From Comamonadaceae bacterium (GTDB lineage: Bacteria > Pseudomonadota > Gammaproteobacteria > Burkholderiales > Burkholderiaceae_C), in assembly GCA_027488735.1 (NCBI GenBank), contig JAIYBB010000003.1:1-64000 (forward strand): a DNA stretch of 64,000 nt, in the 5' to 3' direction. Shown piece after piece: positions 1 to 7,324 of this stretch. Each line of letters starts with the position of its first letter. Positions within the stretch are counted from its first letter, which is position 1. A program made the position numbers and the translations under genes. Under the pieces are notes generated by a model. It was given only the letters and a program-made list of their open reading frames with translations, had not been told where the DNA came from and did not search any database.

Positions 1-73
1 ATAGGCAAACACCTACAAGATAGCTCGCAATCGCTATATCTATTTTTAAGTTTGCGTTGTAGAACAAGTTTGG

Positions 74-90
74 TGTTTCATTTTGAAACA
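74..90. promoter_or_regulatory. Palindrome in the leader of the first gene
   Basis: A 17-bp inverted repeat (arms TGTTTCA and TGAAACA, 3-nt centre) lies 10 bases upstream of the GGAG ribosome-binding site of the secreted protein starting at 112. The symmetry and placement suit a repressor operator or a small mRNA hairpin. Nothing in the sequence decides between these, and no regulator gene adjoins it inside the window. Confidence 0.35.
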
Positions 91-111
91 TCAACAACTT
101 GGAGTTTTCAA

Positions 112-591
112 ATGAAAAAAATTATCTTGACTGTTTTTGTCGCTTGCACTGTGGGTTTTGCTTTTGCCGAATCGGGAACATTTGAAAGTATGGCTAGTGG
201 AACAGTTTCAAATACAACAAATGATTTTGGAAATAGTAAATATTCAATTACCAACACAACCTACACAGGCAGAGTAGTTAAATCAACTCTTTCTTTTCAT
301 AAGGTAGGTGCAATCAGTGTTTCGCAGTGTCTTGGTATAGCGACTGTAGAAAATTCAAAAAGTGCGGGAAATGGCAGTTGTTTAAATACTGACTCTGATG
401 GGGATAAATATCGTGGTAACTTCGTTCGGGGTGAAAGTACACCACAAGGATTCAATGGCACGGTCGAAATTGTTGGCTTAACTGGCAAGTTTGAAAACGT
501 AAAGGGTACATGCACTTTTGATGTAGTTAGACAGGTCCTAAACAGTACGACTCATCTTTCAAATCACCTTAAGTGTTCTGTCTCAAAGTGA
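112..591 (+). CDS. Small secreted protein of unknown function
   Basis: 159-residue protein. I place the start at the internal ATG at 112 rather than an upstream in-frame codon at 52, because a GGAG box sits 8 bases before it and the N-terminus then becomes a clean Sec signal peptide (MKKIILTVFVACTVGFAFA, cleavage expected after AFA). The mature part is Ser/Thr/Asn/Gly-rich with three cysteines, the kind of composition seen in beta-sandwich periplasmic proteins. I do not recognise a family. It is AT-rich and stands alone: the left neighbour is outside the window and a repeat-bearing gap follows. The product is probably periplasmic or secreted; the role is unknown. Confidence 0.6.
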   Translation: MKKIILTVFVACTVGFAFAESGTFESMASGTVSNTTNDFGNSKYSITNTTYTGRVVKSTLSFHKVGAISVSQCLGIATVENSKSAGNGSCLNTDSDGDKYRGNFVRGESTPQGFNGTVEIVGLTGKFENVKGTCTFDVVRQVLNSTTHLSNHLKCSVSK

Positions 592-600
592 TGCATTGAT

Positions 601-643
601 GGTGTTGAGCTCGTAATGATGAAATCAAATACTGGCTCAACAC
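601..643. terminator. Hairpin after the first gene, possible terminator
   Basis: Perfect 10-bp inverted repeat (GGTGTTGAGC at 601-610 and GCTCAACACC at 634-643) begins 9 bases after the stop of the preceding gene. There is no T-run after it and the loop is 23 nt, so an intrinsic terminator is only a weak call. It may instead belong to the repeat-rich gap that follows. Confidence 0.35.
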
Positions 644-680
644 CTGCTAACAACACTGTTGAAATATTGCTTAACAAGAA

Positions 681-830
681 ACCGTAGCATCAAACTCAAG
701 TGTCGGTATGGTCAATCACAGTTCGCTTGCGATACCCTGTGAGCAGGGTCGAGACGTAGGAGGGGTGGTAGAGGTGTCGTGAGACACGACTCTACAGCGT
801 CCAGTAACGGGACGGTTTATGGACGCTCTC
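681..830. repeat. Dispersed intergenic repeat, copy 1
   Basis: About 130 bases align imperfectly, by eye roughly 70%, with 2180-2325 in the same orientation. Shared blocks include AGCATCAA, GGTCA-TCACAG, GGGTGGTAG and GGTGTCGTGAGA. Each copy carries a short hairpin in the GTGTCGTGAGA region (GTCGTG/CACGAC here). This copy also contains a second hairpin, GCGTCCA at 797-803 with TGGACGC at 820-826. No ORF is apparent. The two copies bracket the DUF2141/TetR pair. Together with the hairpin at 601-643 this is what the 361-base gap holds, apart from the promoter region after 860. Confidence 0.6.
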
Positions 831-868
831 AATAAAGCGCCCCTTTAATTGGAATGATTTTTAGTTAT

Positions 869-887
869 ATCTAAACATTGATTAGAT
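869..887. promoter_or_regulatory. Operator-like palindrome O1 upstream of the DUF2141 gene
   Basis: 19-bp imperfect palindrome with arms ATCTAA and TTAGAT around a 7-nt centre. An almost identical element lies 45 bp downstream at 914-932. It sits immediately upstream of the TTGACA -35 box at 893-898. Together the pair resembles a TetR-family operator, and a TetR gene follows the DUF2141 gene. Confidence 0.6.
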
Positions 888-892
888 TTTTC

Positions 893-922
893 TTGACATC
901 ACGAACTTCGTTGATCTAAACT
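893..922 (+). promoter_or_regulatory. Sigma-70 promoter of the DUF2141-tetR unit
   Basis: Perfect -35 hexamer TTGACA at 893-898 and a -10-like TAAACT at 917-922 with an 18-nt spacer. The -10 lies inside the second palindrome (914-932), so a repressor bound there would block polymerase directly. Confidence 0.6.
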
Positions 923-932
923 TTGCTTAGAT
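914..932. promoter_or_regulatory. Operator-like palindrome O2 overlapping the -10
   Basis: Second 19-bp palindrome (arms ATCTAA and TTAGAT), matching O1 at 869-887 in 16 of 19 positions by eye. It covers the -10 box and lies 20 bases before the DUF2141 start codon. Likely target of the TetR protein encoded at 1474-2103. Confidence 0.6.
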
Positions 933-952
933 TAACAATTTAAGGATCTCTC

Positions 953-1402
953 ATGAAAACAACCGCATATCAAATTGCTGTCTTTGCAACCTTGTGCATT
1001 GCTGCTTTGGGTAGTCAAGCACAATCTAAAAATACAACTATCCAAATAGATGTGGACAAAATTAAGAATGCGACAGGCATGATGGCTTGTGCTTTATTTA
1101 ATGTCGCTGATGGTTTTCCAGATGTACAAGCAAAATCTTTTCAATACGTCTATGTGTCTGTAAATTCAGGAGTTGCCAGTTGTGAATTCAAGGATGTCGC
1201 TGCTGGCACTTATGCTGTGAGTGTCTTCCACGATGAAAATAACAATAAAAAATTAGACAAAAACTTTGTCGGTATGCCATTGGAAGGATATGGTGTCTCA
1301 AACAATATTCGTCACATGATGTCTGCGCCTGAGTTCAAGGAGTCATCATTTCAAGTGAATGGGGAAGTTGATAAAAATATAAAGATTCGCATGGGATATT
1401 GA
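953..1402 (+). CDS. DUF2141 family secreted protein
   Basis: 149 residues with a Sec signal peptide ending near GSQA-QS (about residue 23) and the hallmark DUF2141 region AVSVFHDENNNKKLDKNF followed by GMPLEGYGVSNN (about residues 90-120). Members of this family are small extracytoplasmic beta-sandwich proteins of unknown biochemical role. A good AAGGA box precedes the ATG. The gene sits under a strong promoter flanked and overlapped by two palindromes, and a TetR gene follows 71 bases later. This suggests a two-gene unit induced by some ligand sensed by the TetR protein. Family assignment is confident; function is unknown. Confidence 0.85.
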   Translation: MKTTAYQIAVFATLCIAALGSQAQSKNTTIQIDVDKIKNATGMMACALFNVADGFPDVQAKSFQYVYVSVNSGVASCEFKDVAAGTYAVSVFHDENNNKKLDKNFVGMPLEGYGVSNNIRHMMSAPEFKESSFQVNGEVDKNIKIRMGY

Positions 1403-1473
1403 CTTGACGGCAATCAAACATATTTTTTTGGTTACGATTGAAGTTCTTCCTCAATCCCTAGGTAGACAACTAA

Positions 1474-2103
1474 TTGGTTTCCAAAAAAACTTCTAAAAAA
1501 ACTTACCATCATGGCGATCTGCGAAGAGCACTGATGGATGCGAGTATTGAAATTATTGGAACGACTGGCGTTGACTCACTTAATCTCAGAGAAGTAGCCA
1601 AGGTTGCGGGAGTTTCCCCAGGAGCCCCGTACCACCACTTTGTAGATAGGCAAGAAATTTTTACGGAGATTGCCAAAGAAGGTTTTGATCTTCTTGAGGC
1701 CAATATGCTGCATGGAAGAGATTCTGGACGAAAAGACTCCATAGCCAAGTTGAATGCCATCGGCAAAGCCTATGTGAGTTTTGCTGTCACACACCCTGGA
1801 CACTTTAGAACAATGTTCAGGGTAGATACTCATAACTCAGAAGACCCTGAGTTAACCACTTCAGGTAACAAAGCATTTGAAATTCTTAGTCAAGCGATAG
1901 CTGAATGTCAAAATTCAGGTCAAGCCCCGACAGGTGATCCACTGCCTTTAGTTCTTCATGCATGGTCAGCGGTTCATGGCTTGTCAGGGCTTTTGATAGA
2001 TGGGGGCATCAAGAAAATTCCTTTGCCACAAAGCAAATTGATAGAAATGCTGACAAAACAAATCGGTCAAATGTTTGAAGCATTAGCATTAAAAAACAAA
2101 TAG
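1474..2103 (+). CDS. TetR/AcrR family transcriptional regulator (WHG-type C-terminus)
   Basis: 209 residues starting at TTG. The N-terminal helix-turn-helix (about residues 15-60, with LREVAKVAGVSPGAPYHHF) is classic TetR. The C-terminal ligand-binding half carries WSAVHGL near residue 170, matching the TetR_C_33 (WHG) class. It lies downstream of the DUF2141 gene in the same direction and probably binds the two palindromes at 869-887 and 914-932, controlling both genes by autoregulation. The ribosome-binding site is weak, in keeping with low repressor expression. The ligand cannot be inferred. Confidence 0.88.
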   Translation: MVSKKTSKKTYHHGDLRRALMDASIEIIGTTGVDSLNLREVAKVAGVSPGAPYHHFVDRQEIFTEIAKEGFDLLEANMLHGRDSGRKDSIAKLNAIGKAYVSFAVTHPGHFRTMFRVDTHNSEDPELTTSGNKAFEILSQAIAECQNSGQAPTGDPLPLVLHAWSAVHGLSGLLIDGGIKKIPLPQSKLIEMLTKQIGQMFEALALKNK

Positions 2104-2139
2104 TTAAAGCAATACAAATGGAAATGAATTATTGAGTGT

Positions 2140-2180
2140 CTAGTTGCGGGACAGTTGATCAGATGTCGGTTCACCCGACA
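2140..2180. repeat. Short dispersed repeat with hairpin
   Basis: The stretch around GCGGGACAGTTGATC recurs at 5893-5934 (ACGGGACGGTTGATC) and in part at 805-820 (ACGGGACGGTT). It is followed by a hairpin TGTCGG-TTCAC-CCGACA (2164-2180) that recurs as GTGTCGG-ATCAC-CCGACAC at 7214-7232. Copies lie only between genes. Confidence 0.5.
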
Positions 2181-2325
2181 CCGCAGCATCAACACAGAAG
2201 AATTGGCAGGGTCATTCACAGCCCACTTGCTACACCGTGGGGCAGAGTGGAGGACCGTGGATGGGTGGTAGTAGGTGTCGTGAGAAACGACACTTGATCA
2301 GCGTCCGACTAAGGCTCGGTTGTCT
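2180..2325. repeat. Dispersed intergenic repeat, copy 2
   Basis: Counterpart of 681-830 in the same orientation. It starts ACCGCAGCATCAAC and includes a 7-bp hairpin GTGTCGT/ACGACAC (about 2275-2293). The remainder of the gap to 2480 has no ORF or recognisable signal apart from a possible promoter close to the HupE-like gene. Confidence 0.6.
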
Positions 2326-2480
2326 ATCTGACGGGTAAACCCGAACTATTGCAGCAGGACAGAGCCACAAGCTCAGGTCTAGCAGTGTCAAGGCAGCGAA
2401 TGGCTACGTCTCGGTTAATAAGTGGTTATCAAAGTCTGGCAGAATCATGAGGATCCCTAATCTCATCTGAAAGCTCGAGA

Positions 2481-3074
2481 ATGAAACCAATAGATCTCAA
2501 AGCATTTTTTTGTTTACTGCTATTGATGCCAACGCTGGCACTGGCACATTCAGAGCAAGGCATTGCAGGTGGATTTATCAGTGGATTTACCCACCCCATA
2601 TTTGGCTGGGATCACGTGGCGGCCATGGTGGCTGTGGGCTTGTGGGGTGCATTTCTTGGCATGCCTGCCATATGGCTGTTGCCTGTGGTTTTCCCCGTGG
2701 TCATGGCAGTGGGGGGAGCTTTGGGTGTCTTGGGTGTTGAGTTGCCGCAAGTTGAAATGTTCATTGCCGCCTCTGCCATTGTCTTGGGGGCTTGCATTGC
2801 CGCTGCAATACGGCCACCGCTTTGGGCGGCTGCAGTTTTGGTAGCTGTTTTTGCCATCTTCCACGGCCATGCACACGGAACGGAGTTACCTGATGCTGCC
2901 AATCCGTTTGCCTATGCAGCTGGATTTGTGTTGGGAACAGGTCTGATGCATTTATCAGGAATTGCTGTTGGCTATTTGGTCCGTTGGAGTTGGGGCGTAA
3001 AAATTGTCAGAGGCTTGGGTGCTTTCATTGCTATTGCTGGCGTGGGATTCATGTCAATGATCTTAAGTGCTTGA
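2481..3074 (+). CDS. HupE/UreJ family membrane protein
   Basis: 197 residues with an N-terminal signal/first membrane segment ending in LALAHS, then GGFISGFTHPIFGWDHVAAM, the conserved HupE/UreJ signature with its His and Asp residues (about residues 30-50). A His-rich FHGHAHG follows near residue 130. About six or seven membrane helices are predicted by hydrophobicity. HupE/UreJ proteins are thought to be nickel or cobalt permeases serving hydrogenase or urease. Neither enzyme is in this window, so the metal and client are unclear. Translation is coupled to the next gene through a TTGA overlap. Confidence 0.88.
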   Translation: MKPIDLKAFFCLLLLMPTLALAHSEQGIAGGFISGFTHPIFGWDHVAAMVAVGLWGAFLGMPAIWLLPVVFPVVMAVGGALGVLGVELPQVEMFIAASAIVLGACIAAAIRPPLWAAAVLVAVFAIFHGHAHGTELPDAANPFAYAAGFVLGTGLMHLSGIAVGYLVRWSWGVKIVRGLGAFIAIAGVGFMSMILSA

Positions 3075-3712
3075 GCAAGTTGAAACACGTGCCGACATTG
3101 CTTCCAAGGCTGGCGTTTCTTTGGTCAATCTCGCCGTCCATCGCCTTTGCTCACACTCCAAGCAAGGGGCTCATCGGTTTCTACACTGGCCTACTGCATA
3201 TTTTTACCGAGGCGGCGTTGGTGATGGCCTTTTTGGCTTTAGGGCTGTTGGTTAGTCAAACAGTCGATCTAGAAAAGATCAAAAAACTATTACTGGTATT
3301 TTTAGTCACCATCATTGCCAGCACTGCATTTGCACTTCTGTCGTCATTGGTTTTTGAGCCACGTACGCTATTCATCGTTTTATGGGTGTTGATTGTTGTT
3401 GTTTGCATCCATGCGGCTTTGCTACCTAAGTGGACGCCGAAATTATCAACGGTATCTGTTATCTCATTGGGTTTGGTTATGGGACAAATGACTGTTCCCG
3501 AGCCAGGTCCTTTTTGGTCCTTCACAGTTACCACGCTGGGTTCAATAGCTGGATGCTTCTTGGGTTTTTTGTATTCTGCTTTGTTATTCAATTTTGTATT
3601 TGAAAGATTTCAGAAGTTTTGGCAACGAACTGTACTGAGAGTCATTGCTGCATGGCTGTTTGCAATTTCTTTTTTATTGTCCGCTTTACAAATTGCTGGA
3701 AAATCTGTTTAA
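3071..3712 (+). CDS. HupE-like partner membrane protein
   Basis: I place the start at TTG 3071, which overlaps the upstream TGA as TTGA and gives a 213-residue protein with a signal peptide ending SIAFA-HTP. An upstream ATG at 2984 would add a polar out-of-character stretch lying inside the HupE gene. The mature protein begins HTPSKGLIGFYTGLLHIFTE, which resembles the start of HupE/UreJ proteins (HxxxGxxxGxxH), and continues with about six membrane segments. It is probably a diverged HupE paralogue acting together with its neighbour, for example as a two-subunit metal permease. The pairing is inference. Confidence 0.65.
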   Translation: MSKLKHVPTLLPRLAFLWSISPSIAFAHTPSKGLIGFYTGLLHIFTEAALVMAFLALGLLVSQTVDLEKIKKLLLVFLVTIIASTAFALLSSLVFEPRTLFIVLWVLIVVVCIHAALLPKWTPKLSTVSVISLGLVMGQMTVPEPGPFWSFTVTTLGSIAGCFLGFLYSALLFNFVFERFQKFWQRTVLRVIAAWLFAISFLLSALQIAGKSV

Positions 3713-3788
3713 CTGACACCCCAGCATCACCCTAAAGAATCATCAGAGTCCGGCTCAGTGAAATGTAGAGGCCGAGTAAATACCGAAT

Positions 3789-4238
3789 TTATTTAACTGT
3801 AATGGTTGCTTTCATGCCATCTAGCGCCAGTTTTTTTGTAGAAATCACGTCATCAAAAACACCTGTTCTAACGGGAAGAATCCACCACTCAATACTTTTC
3901 CCTGTTGCAATTTCAAAGCGACGTACTGGACCGTATATTTCTGTAATCACTTTTTCATCGGAATCCCTGACAACAACTTTTCTTGTGTACACAGCATCTA
4001 CAAAACTGGGGGATGAAAAATAGTAAGCTTGAACTCCAGCATTTTCAAGACGCAATTTATACAGCTTGCCTGTCTCTAGGGTAAGGGCGTCTGGGCTGAA
4101 TTTATGTTGTCCATCAGGCGTGCCAATTTTTATGGTGATGAGTGTTGGCTCTTGTTGAGTGAGGTCGGCAGCATGAACCTTATGGGTGAAAATAAAAAGA
4201 CTGCTGATCAACAGAATACTTACTAGCGAATTTTTCAT
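3789..4238 (-). CDS. Secreted cupredoxin-like protein
   Basis: 149 residues with a signal peptide ending KVHAA. The region HKFSPDALTLETGKLYKLRLENAG and the C-terminal LDGMKATITVK fit a cupredoxin beta-sandwich. However, the usual copper ligands are not evident: the position after ENAG that normally brings a His reads QAYYF, and no Cys is present in the mature part. It may therefore be a copper-free relative. It faces the HupE pair convergently. Fold assignment is tentative. Confidence 0.55.
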   Translation of the reverse strand: MKNSLVSILLISSLFIFTHKVHAADLTQQEPTLITIKIGTPDGQHKFSPDALTLETGKLYKLRLENAGVQAYYFSSPSFVDAVYTRKVVVRDSDEKVITEIYGPVRRFEIATGKSIEWWILPVRTGVFDDVISTKKLALDGMKATITVK

Positions 4239-4495
4239 GGACTTCTTAAAAATAGTGGCATTTATAGACTTTGAATTGTATGCAATACCGATTTTATATA
4301 AGCCACTGTTGAAGCAGGCCGGCGCTCAAAAACACATTTTAAGTAGTTTTAACCTTACATACTCATCCAGTTGAGATGGGAGATGCAATATTCATCAGCT
4401 GAATTTGTTGTATTCAGGAAATCAGGTATGTAAATAGTCATTGCAACCCTAAACTGCCTTGGCATTTGAGACATTGAGTCAATACATACCAGCTG

Positions 4496-5851
4496 ATGGG
4501 CACACCAATGAATACGACAGAAATTGAAAAAGCGCCAGACCATTTTGATGTCTCTAAGGCTATTGACAAGGGTCATTTGACCAATCTTCAGCGATGGACA
4601 TACGTATTGGCGTCATTGGCCATCATCATTGACGGCTTTGACGGACAGATGATTGGCTACGCCATTCCACAGATCATGAATGAGTGGGGCACCACGCGCG
4701 CAGCATTTTCCCTGGCCGTGGCCAGTGGACTGGCTGGCATGGCAATTGGCAGTTTGAGTGCGGGTGTATTGGCCGATAAATTTGGACGAAAACCTGTATT
4801 GATTGGCAGCATTTTGCTTTTCGGTACTTCCACCATGCTGATAGGTTTTGCCACAGACGTGCCTAGTATTGCGTTGATCCGATTTTTTGCTGGACTTGGT
4901 ATTGGCGCAGCCTTGCCAGCCGCAACCACATTGACAGCGGAATACATTCCATTGCGTTTGCGAACAATGGCTGTCACAACCGCCATTGTTTGTTACCCCG
5001 CAGGCGGTATGCTGGCGGGATTGGCTGCTGCGCACATTTTGCCAACCCATGGTTGGCGTGTGTTCTTCTATGTGGGTGGAGCAATTGCAATTGGATTTGC
5101 TTTCTTTTTGATATTCACTTTGCGTGAATCACCCAAATTTTTGTCGCGTCGATCCTCTCGCTGGGAAGAATTGCGGGCATTGATGCAACGCATGTCGCAT
5201 GACGTGTCTGAGGTGCGTCAATTCACGGACGGTCTGATTTCCTCCGCCAAACATGGTCATATTGCAGAATTGTTTCGTGCAGGCAGAGCTGTAGATACCT
5301 CATGGCTGTGGTTGGCTTTTTTCATGATTCAACTCTCCATCTACTCGGCTTACAGTTGGTTGCCTACCATGTTGACGACCGAAGGACTGTCACCTGCTTT
5401 GTCGGGCATGGGTTTGACGGCCTATAACTTTGGCGGAATTTTTGGTGCTGTACTTTGTGCTGCGGCCATCAATCGTTTTGGTTCTCGCTACCCGATGGTT
5501 TTCTGGGCTGCCATGTCAGCCGTGACAGCATTCGGGTTGAAGATAGTGGATCTCCAAGCTTCGCCTGAGACTTTCTTGTGGGGCTTGGGCTTGCATGGTT
5601 TGTTTGTCACCGCATTGCAATGCGCCATGTTTGCCTTGTGTGCTCACATCTACCCGACTGAAATTCGAACCACGGGTGCTGCAACTGCCATGGCATTTGG
5701 CAGAGTGGGGGCGTTTGTAAGTGCATTTGCAGGTGCCGCGATGATCACCGCGGGTGGATCTGGCGCCTATTTGAATTTGCTGGGAGGGTCAATGATTGTT
5801 TCAATGCTGGGTCTGGCCATGTTGCGCAGTCACATAGGCCCTAAGCATTGA
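4496..5851 (+). CDS. MFS transporter, aromatic acid:H+ symporter (AAHS) type
   Basis: 451 residues, twelve membrane segments. Diagnostic features are IIIDGFDGQMIGYA in helix 1 (the DGxD motif of the AAHS family), the GxLADKFGRKPVL loop 2-3 motif near residue 95, and RESPKFL after helix 6. Relatives such as PcaK/BenK import benzoate-type acids. The start could be ATG 4496 or 4508; neither has a good ribosome-binding site. It stands alone, but the aromatic-type catabolic locus at 14.9-25.5 kb makes an aromatic or heteroaromatic acid a reasonable substrate guess. Confidence 0.85.
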   Translation: MGTPMNTTEIEKAPDHFDVSKAIDKGHLTNLQRWTYVLASLAIIIDGFDGQMIGYAIPQIMNEWGTTRAAFSLAVASGLAGMAIGSLSAGVLADKFGRKPVLIGSILLFGTSTMLIGFATDVPSIALIRFFAGLGIGAALPAATTLTAEYIPLRLRTMAVTTAIVCYPAGGMLAGLAAAHILPTHGWRVFFYVGGAIAIGFAFFLIFTLRESPKFLSRRSSRWEELRALMQRMSHDVSEVRQFTDGLISSAKHGHIAELFRAGRAVDTSWLWLAFFMIQLSIYSAYSWLPTMLTTEGLSPALSGMGLTAYNFGGIFGAVLCAAAINRFGSRYPMVFWAAMSAVTAFGLKIVDLQASPETFLWGLGLHGLFVTALQCAMFALCAHIYPTEIRTTGAATAMAFGRVGAFVSAFAGAAMITAGGSGAYLNLLGGSMIVSMLGLAMLRSHIGPKH

Positions 5852-5892
5852 GGATTTTTTAGGCCTGGTTTCTCACAGCACTTGCACAGCGC

Positions 5893-5934
5893 CTAATTAC
5901 GGGACGGTTGATCTGTGCGGGTTCAACTCCTGCC
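5893..5934. repeat. Dispersed repeat ending in a tRNA T-arm-like hairpin
   Basis: Shares about 25 bases (core ACGGGACGGTTGATC) with 2140-2180. It continues into GCGGG-TTCAACT-CCTGC, a 5-bp stem with a 7-base loop that matches the TTCRANY pattern of a tRNA T-arm. No other tRNA arms are recognisable around it. The rest of the 237-base gap (5852-6088) shows nothing definite. Confidence 0.4.
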
Positions 5935-6088
5935 AAGGCCGGCTGGATTAAAGATGCTCGTATATTCTCAACTGTTTGATTTAAAAGCAAGTGCAAAAGT
6001 TTTTCCAAGCATACGCACTGGTCACAGTTGAACTGGGTCGTGGGTTTGGGCTGCGACTTCGCTTTGATTTTTTGGTGAGAAAGAGCCT

Positions 6089-7102
6089 ATGGATTCTCTG
6101 ACACAAATTGCCTTGGGGGCTTCAATCGGGGTGGCCGTCATGGGCCGGCGAACTGCCGCTTGGAAGGCCGCGCTCTGGGGTGGGGTGGCTGGTTTGCTGC
6201 CCGACCTCGATGTGCTCTTAGACCACGGAGACCCGATCCTCAACATGGTTTTGCACCGAGCCGAGACGCACGCGCTGTTCTGGTTGGCCTTGTTCTCGTG
6301 GCCTTTGGCGTGGTGTGTCTCGCGCATCCAAGGTCAGGCGCATGAACTGCGCCGTTGGTGGGCGGTGATCGCCTTGGCTTTGGTGACGCACCCGATCCTG
6401 GATTGGTTCACGATTTACGGCACCCAGTTGTTCTTGCCCTTCACCGACGAGGCTTTGGGTTTGGGCAGTTTGTTCATCATCGATCCACTCTACAGCTTGC
6501 CCTTGATGGCCGGTGTGTTCTGGGCCCTTCGTGGCAGCCTCGCGGGTTGGCGCGCCAACAGCATCGGTTTGGTGTGGAGCTGCATGTACATCGCGTGGAG
6601 CTTGGTGGCGCAACAGCACGTCTTGCAGCATGCCCACACATCGTTGCGCGCCGCAGGTCTGTCCACCGAGCAGGTGTTCGTCACCCCAGCTCCCTTTAGC
6701 ACCGCTTTGTGGCGCGTGGTGGCGGTGGATGGTGACCATTTGCACGAGGGGTTTTATGCCTTGTTGGACGGCGGACGACCAATGCGTTTTGATGCGTTTG
6801 AGCGAGGCACAGCCTTGTTGATGCAAAACGCCAGTCACCCGCAGGTGCAGCGTTTGCATCGCTTCGCCGATGGTTTTGTGAGCCTGCGCCAAGACGCGAA
6901 TGGGGACTTGTGGATCAGCGATTGGCGCATGGGTCAATACCCCAACTTTTTCTTCACCTTCAACATTGGCCCGCCCTTGAGCGCAGGACAGACACCCCCC
7001 GTGGCCATCCAAGAGCGGCGCACTATGTCCGTGGGTGCAGGCTTGGCCTGGCTGGGCGCGCGTATGCGCGGCGTCGATATAGACCCGCCACGCGGACCAT
7101 GA
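6089..7102 (+). CDS. YdjM-like membrane-bound metal-dependent hydrolase
   Basis: 337 residues. N-terminal MDSLTQIALGASIG with GLLPDLDVLLDHGDP and HRAETHALFW is the pattern of the YdjM/LexA-regulated inner-membrane hydrolase family (PF04307), whose His/Asp residues suggest metal binding. Several hydrophobic segments occupy residues 70-190, followed by a soluble C-terminal half. The gene is clearly richer in G+C than its neighbours on both sides, and its third codon positions are strongly GC, so it may have a different origin. Natural substrate is unknown for this family. Confidence 0.8.
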   Translation: MDSLTQIALGASIGVAVMGRRTAAWKAALWGGVAGLLPDLDVLLDHGDPILNMVLHRAETHALFWLALFSWPLAWCVSRIQGQAHELRRWWAVIALALVTHPILDWFTIYGTQLFLPFTDEALGLGSLFIIDPLYSLPLMAGVFWALRGSLAGWRANSIGLVWSCMYIAWSLVAQQHVLQHAHTSLRAAGLSTEQVFVTPAPFSTALWRVVAVDGDHLHEGFYALLDGGRPMRFDAFERGTALLMQNASHPQVQRLHRFADGFVSLRQDANGDLWISDWRMGQYPNFFFTFNIGPPLSAGQTPPVAIQERRTMSVGAGLAWLGARMRGVDIDPPRGP

Positions 7103-7213
7103 TCATCATCACTTGTTTCACATGAGTCGATGGACCGCATGCAGTTGATGACCCTTTGTTTGTTGGTGCTGCCCTTGGCGGGCACGGCGTTTCGTTACGG
7201 CAGGGTTGTGAAG

Positions 7214-7232
7214 GTGTCGGATCACCCGACAC
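7214..7232. repeat. Hairpin of the dispersed intergenic family
   Basis: Perfect 7-bp stem GTGTCGG/CCGACAC with ATCAC loop, matching the hairpin at 2164-2180. It lies in the 222-base gap between the YdjM-like gene and the bactofilin; the remainder of that gap shows only AT-rich sequence likely to hold the bactofilin promoter. Confidence 0.45.
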
Positions 7233-7324
7233 TGCGGAGGCTGGGTTGAATCAAAATCCAGCACTCAAGGGCAACATCAAATTGCAATATGATGTGATCT
7301 ACTCAATCAAATTAAATTATCTAT

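Noticed and set aside
601..2330. Integron attC-like sites flanking the DUF2141-tetR pair
   Set aside because: Hairpins exist, but the GTTRRRY/RYYYAAC core boxes are not at their ends, the unit holds two genes, and no integrase is in view.
6218..7012. 264-residue minus-strand frame over the YdjM-like gene
   Set aside because: High-GC antisense frame; the plus-strand protein has clear family motifs and this one none.
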